This document shows positions 60,070 through 64,000 of a stretch of 64,000 bases of DNA, one piece after another. The stretch is taken from the NCBI GenBank assembly GCA_958296405.1, contig OY282519.1, forward strand, positions 558,001-622,000, read 5' to 3'. The notes beneath the pieces are model-generated. The model did no database searches. It was not told where the DNA came from and worked only from the letters and a program-made list of their open reading frames with translations. The stretch is from an uncultured Pseudomonadales bacterium (GTDB taxonomy: Bacteria > Pseudomonadota > Gammaproteobacteria > Pseudomonadales > Azotimanducaceae). Every line of letters starts with the position of its first letter. Position 1 is the first letter of the stretch. The position numbers and the translations under genes are program-made.

Positions 60070-61418
60070 TCCGACGTCGCGAGACGCTGCGCTTGGAAAT
60101 CATCCAACTGCGCGAGCAAGGGGTGCGCGGCGCCGAGGAACCGCGTTCGCTCCGCGTCAGCCACCGGCGACGCCGGCGGCAACTTCACCGTGCGCGGATT
60201 GCGATGGACGCCATCGACCAGGAACTCATAGTGCAGGTGCGGGCCGGTGGCGTAGCCGGTGGCGCCGACATAGCCGATGACGTCGCCTTGGCGCACACGG
60301 TGGCCTTTGCGCACATCACTCGCAAAGCGCGTCAGGTGCAGGTACTTGGTTTGGAACGTTTGGCCGTGCTGCAGCACGATGTAGTTGCCGTTCGGCCTGG
60401 TTCTGCCGCGCACGAGCACACGGCCATCGCCGGCCGCCAGCACCGGCGTGCCAGTGGGCGCCGCATAGTCGATGCCGCGATGGGGCATGGAGCGTTTGAA
60501 CAAGGGGTGCTTGCGGCGCAGGTTGAAGTTGGAGCTAATGCGCGTGAACTCCACTGGCGCGCGCAGGAACGCCTTGCGCAAGCGGTCGCCCTCGGGGCTG
60601 TAGTAATCCACCTCGCCGGCGGCGTCCTCATAGCGCACGGCGCGGTACGCGCGCCCTTGGTTGATGAACTCCGCCGCCAAGATTTCGAAGCCGATGAACA
60701 CACCCTCGTGGCGATGCTCCTCATAGATCAGCGAGAACTCGTCGCCCTTGCGAATGTCCAGCACGAAATCGATGTCCCACTGGAAGAGCTTCGCCAACGC
60801 GATGACGATGCGGTCGTTCAAGCCGCTCTTGGTGCCGGCGAGCCACAGCGAGTGGTCGATGACCGCATGCCGCCTGGCCGCCGTCACCTCAGGCGCCGCT
60901 TCCATCCTGCGCGCCTCGCAACCGTCCTCGCCACGCTCGAACTCCAAGCGCTCCAAGGGACGCGGCGAGTAGCCGAGGCGCACAAGCTCGCCGGCCGCGT
61001 TGGCGATGAACTCGATCTCGTCGCCTGGGTGGATGTCGTGCAGGCGCTTGCCCAAGGGGCCGCTGTCGATCAGGCATTGCAGATCGCCGACGGGCAGGCC
61101 GTGGCGACGGAAGAGCTTCTCCAGCGTGTCGTTGCGGCGCACCGACGCCACCCGCCAATCTGGCTGCGGCAACGCGGCGGCGGCACCGTCGTCGGGCTCG
61201 ATCGAGGCCGCGTTGGGCACGACTCTGGGCGCTGCGTCAACCGGCGTCAAGTTCGCCCCGGGGCCCGCAAAGCCGATGCCGATGGATGGCTCGACCGGCT
61301 CGTCCACCGGCTCGACGGGTGGCACATCGGGCACGCTGGCCGCGGCGAACACCACCACGGCCAACGCGGCGGCGGCATAAGCGTGGAACCGGGGAAATCT
61401 TCCGTGCGTCACATCCAA
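60066..61418 (-). CDS. M23-family metallopeptidase (MepM/OapA-like peptidoglycan hydrolase)
   Basis: 450 residues. N-terminal membrane/signal anchor (YAAAALAVVVFAAASVPDVPP), a Pro-rich linker, then a LysM-like part (VRRNDTLEKLFRRHGLPVGDLQCLID...IHPGDEIEF), a middle domain, and the LytM/M23 domain: MPHRGIDYAAPTGTPVLAAGDGRVL, QTKYLHLTRFA, GYATGPHLHYEFLVDG with the zinc ligands H..D and HxH. It cuts peptidoglycan cross-links, in keeping with coupled anmK. The order erpA-anmK-M23-tyrS-rrn matches my memory of Pseudomonas. Confidence 0.93.
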   Translation of the reverse strand: MDVTHGRFPRFHAYAAAALAVVVFAAASVPDVPPVEPVDEPVEPSIGIGFAGPGANLTPVDAAPRVVPNAASIEPDDGAAAALPQPDWRVASVRRNDTLEKLFRRHGLPVGDLQCLIDSGPLGKRLHDIHPGDEIEFIANAAGELVRLGYSPRPLERLEFERGEDGCEARRMEAAPEVTAARRHAVIDHSLWLAGTKSGLNDRIVIALAKLFQWDIDFVLDIRKGDEFSLIYEEHRHEGVFIGFEILAAEFINQGRAYRAVRYEDAAGEVDYYSPEGDRLRKAFLRAPVEFTRISSNFNLRRKHPLFKRSMPHRGIDYAAPTGTPVLAAGDGRVLVRGRTRPNGNYIVLQHGQTFQTKYLHLTRFASDVRKGHRVRQGDVIGYVGATGYATGPHLHYEFLVDGVHRNPRTVKLPPASPVADAERTRFLGAAHPLLAQLDDFQAQRLATSD

Positions 61419-61697
61419 CTGCTCTGACAGTGTGTGCCTTGTCCGCGAGTGCCTGTTGCGAACGCGCTGTGCCGTTGCCGGCCTTTGCGGAATGGGCTTG
61501 AAGTGCGCTGCAAAAGGGTGCTCTTGCGTGAGTGGGGCTTCTGCCGAGGTGGGGGACTATCTACCGGGTTTGGCGGTGCCGGGCAATGGATCTCGCTATG
61601 TGGGTGGCGACCTGCACGAATGCAAGGCGATCAACCCGCTCGGGTGCCATTGTAGCGCGTTTGGCGCACTCGGGAAGTGCTGTTACCGTTGCGCGCC

Positions 61698-62972
61698 ATG
61701 CCATCCCCGCTTGCAGACTTGCGCTGGCGCGGCCTCATCGCGCAGACCTCAGACGCTGCCGGCCTCGACGCCCACCTCGCGTCGGGGTCGCGCGTCCTCT
61801 ATTGCGGCTTCGACCCGACGGCCGACAGCCTGCACATCGGCAACCTGATCCCCTTGCTCACGCTGCGGCGCTTTCAGCGCGCGGGCCATAGCCCCATCCT
61901 CCTCGTCGGCGGCGCCACCGGACTCATCGGCGACCCGGGCGGCAAATCCGAAGAGCGGCCGCTCCACAGCCGCGACCAAGTGGCGGCGTGGACGGCAAAC
62001 ATCCGCGCCCAAGCCTCGCGCTTCTTGGATTTCGAAGGTGCCAACGCCGCGCAAGTGGTGGACAACCTCGAATGGACCGCGGGCCTCGACGTCACCACCT
62101 TCCTGCGGGACATCGGCAAGCACTTCTCGGTGAACGCAATGGTGCAACGCGAGAGCGTCAAGTCCCGGCTGGAACGGGATGACGCCGGCATCTCCTACAC
62201 CGAGTTCAGCTACATGGTGCTGCAGGCCATGGACTTCATGGAGTTGGCGCGGCGCTCCGCATGCAGCCTGCAGATCGGCGGCAGCGACCAGTGGGGCAAC
62301 ATCGTGAGCGGCGTCGAGCTCATTCGCCGCATGCTCGGCCAAGAGGCCTACGCGCTGACGACGCCGTTGGTCACCCGCGCGGATGGCAAAAAGTTCGGCA
62401 AGTCCGAGTCTGGCTCCATCTGGCTGGACGCGGCCAAGACATCGCCCTACGCCTTCTATCAGTTCTGGATCAACACCGCTGACGCCGACGTGGCGGCGCA
62501 TCTCAAGCGCTTCACCTTCTTAAACGCCGGCGCCATCGATGCGCTGGCCGCGGCCGGGCAGGCAGCGCCCAGCGCACGCGAAGGCCAGCGGCGCCTCGCC
62601 GCGGAAGCCACGCGCATCGTGCACGGCGAAGCCGGCCTCACCGCCGCGCAACGCATCACCGAAGCGCTCTTCAGCGGCGAACCCGCGGCACTGACACCGG
62701 CGGACTTCGGGCAACTGCGCCAAGACGGCATGGCTTGCGCCATCGTGCCGCCGGCCGCGGGCCTCATGGGCGTGTTGGTGGAGGCGGGCTTGGCGTCCTC
62801 GCGCGGCGCGGCGCGGCGTTTAGTGCAGAGCGGCGGCGTGCGCGTCAACGGCCGCCTAGTGGCGGACGTCGAACACACCCTGATGCCGGCGGAAGCCCTG
62901 CATGGCCGCTATCATCTGATCCGGCGCGGCCGCAAGGCATGGGGCCTCGCGGTACACGACGCCACGGCTTAG
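61698..62972 (+). CDS. tyrS: Tyrosyl-tRNA synthetase
   Basis: 424 residues from ATG 61698 (MPSPLADLRWRG). It charges tRNA-Tyr. Seen: YCGFDPTADSLHIGNLIPLLTLRRF (HIGH-type HIGN), GGATGLIGDPGGKSEER, LEWTAGLDVTTFLRDIGKHFSVNAMV, YTEFSYMVLQAMDFMEL, QIGGSDQWGNIVSGVELIRR, KKFGKSESGSIWL (KMSKS), and a C-terminal S4 domain (GAARRLVQSGGVRVNGRLV). The 279-base region upstream holds its promoter but no gene I recognise. A terminator follows the stop at 63008. Confidence 0.96.
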   Translation: MPSPLADLRWRGLIAQTSDAAGLDAHLASGSRVLYCGFDPTADSLHIGNLIPLLTLRRFQRAGHSPILLVGGATGLIGDPGGKSEERPLHSRDQVAAWTANIRAQASRFLDFEGANAAQVVDNLEWTAGLDVTTFLRDIGKHFSVNAMVQRESVKSRLERDDAGISYTEFSYMVLQAMDFMELARRSACSLQIGGSDQWGNIVSGVELIRRMLGQEAYALTTPLVTRADGKKFGKSESGSIWLDAAKTSPYAFYQFWINTADADVAAHLKRFTFLNAGAIDALAAAGQAAPSAREGQRRLAAEATRIVHGEAGLTAAQRITEALFSGEPAALTPADFGQLRQDGMACAIVPPAAGLMGVLVEAGLASSRGAARRLVQSGGVRVNGRLVADVEHTLMPAEALHGRYHLIRRGRKAWGLAVHDATA

Positions 62973-63007
62973 GCCGGCGCAGCCCTTCCCGAGCGCTGCT
63001 GGCTAAG

Positions 63008-63036
63008 GGCCGCCGCCGGGCGGCCATCCATTTTTT
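63008..63036 (+). terminator. Intrinsic terminator after tyrS
   Basis: A 7-bp GC stem (GGCCGCC / GGCGGCC) around GCCG, then ATCCA and a run of six T. It ends tyrS before the rRNA promoter begins 12 bases later. Confidence 0.82.
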
Positions 63037-63047
63037 GCAACTTTTTC

Positions 63048-63076
63048 TTGCAACGGCCCAAACCGAGGCGTATGGT
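63048..63076 (+). promoter_or_regulatory. rRNA operon promoter (P1-like)
   Basis: TTGCAA at 63048-63053, a 17-base spacer and TATGGT at 63071-63076, followed by a GC-rich discriminator GCGTCCCC. This is the form of a stringent, DksA/ppGpp-sensitive rRNA promoter; dksA is 11 kb away. An upstream T-run adds an AT-rich UP-like element shared with the tyrS terminator. Confidence 0.72.
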
Positions 63077-63112
63077 GCGTCCCCTTGGCCTCGCGGCACA
63101 GCCTGCAGGCCG

Positions 63113-63153
63113 GATCTTTACCAACTGAAACAAGCCATTCGTGTGGGCGCTCG
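63113..63153 (+). promoter_or_regulatory. rRNA leader antitermination region (boxA and boxC)
   Basis: GATCTTTACCAAC at 63113-63125 resembles boxA of the rrn nut site (NusB/NusE), and GTGTGGGCGCTCG at 63141-63153 resembles boxC. Together they match the order seen in the E. coli rrn leader. The hairpin boxB is not clear. Confidence 0.7.
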
Positions 63154-63238
63154 TAAGCGAGGAGCCTTGGCGAACGCTTTTGGCCGCAGGGGTCGCGCTG
63201 GCGCAAGCCATGCCGTCTTCCGTCGGTCTGGACGTTTG

Positions 63239-64000
<762 letters not shown>

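Overview
The window comes from the chromosome of a high-GC (roughly 65% by eye) gammaproteobacterium. The partial 16S rRNA at the right edge reads as gammaproteobacterial, and two gene blocks recall the Pseudomonas chromosome as I remember it: dksA-gluQ-[cbrB-like]-pcnB-pgi-acs, and erpA-anmK-M23 peptidase-tyrS-rrn. I cannot name the genus. Outer-membrane receptors, lipoproteins, ErpA, UppS and SfsA fit a Gram-negative aerobe. Three zinc alcohol dehydrogenases, SDRs, a PhyH dioxygenase, an LLM flavin enzyme and a ThDP enzyme suggest a metabolically broad environmental or host-associated bacterium.

Layout. 0-4.3 kb: truncated alanine dehydrogenase, a class III aminotransferase, and a thioesterase and Zn alcohol dehydrogenase on the minus strand. 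4.7-11.0 kb: a plus-strand module for extracellular purine nucleosides, with two exported NUP-family proteins around a TonB-dependent receptor and an exported adenosine deaminase. 11.1-16.2 kb: an accessory patch beside tRNA-Asn, with a transposase remnant, a second TonB-dependent receptor lying between two direct copies of an IS-like end and carrying an 11-G run, a lipoprotein and a broken Uma2 gene. 16.3-18.8 kb: ThDP enzyme and SDR. 18.9-20.8 kb: a lower-GC operon of four poorly known genes headed by a TIGR04255 protein. 21-31 kb: GST-like protein, Pro/Arg-rich exported protein, SOS-controlled dinB, YbjQ, tRNA-Gly, MFS transporter coupled to a DegP-like protease, folK and others. 31-40.4 kb: LLM enzyme, queuosine-precursor transporter, SDR, HAD, a bacterial cereblon (CULT) protein, FAD reductase, uvrA, then a low-GC SDH_sah protease with a small partner. 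40.7-54 kb: PhyH dioxygenase, ADH, uppS, acs, pgi, pcnB, a degenerate CbrB-like regulator, gluQ with an inserted repeat, dksA, sfsA. 53-63 kb: sugar kinase, hemL, hemJ, CLC channel, then DUF6776-like protein, bactofilin, erpA, anmK, M23 peptidase, tyrS. 63-64 kb: rRNA promoter, antitermination leader and the first ~760 nt of 16S.

Best candidates for something new: (1) the exported purine-nucleoside module; (2) the IS-flanked receptor with a homopolymer that could switch it on and off; (3) the regulator at the cbrB position that has lost the GAFTGA loop, the Walker B Asp and the receiver Asp, with no kinase beside it; (4) a palindromic 33-nt repeat inserted in frame in gluQ; (5) the TIGR04255 four-gene operon; (6) a 16S hairpin with paired changes in the universal 338F/341F primer site.
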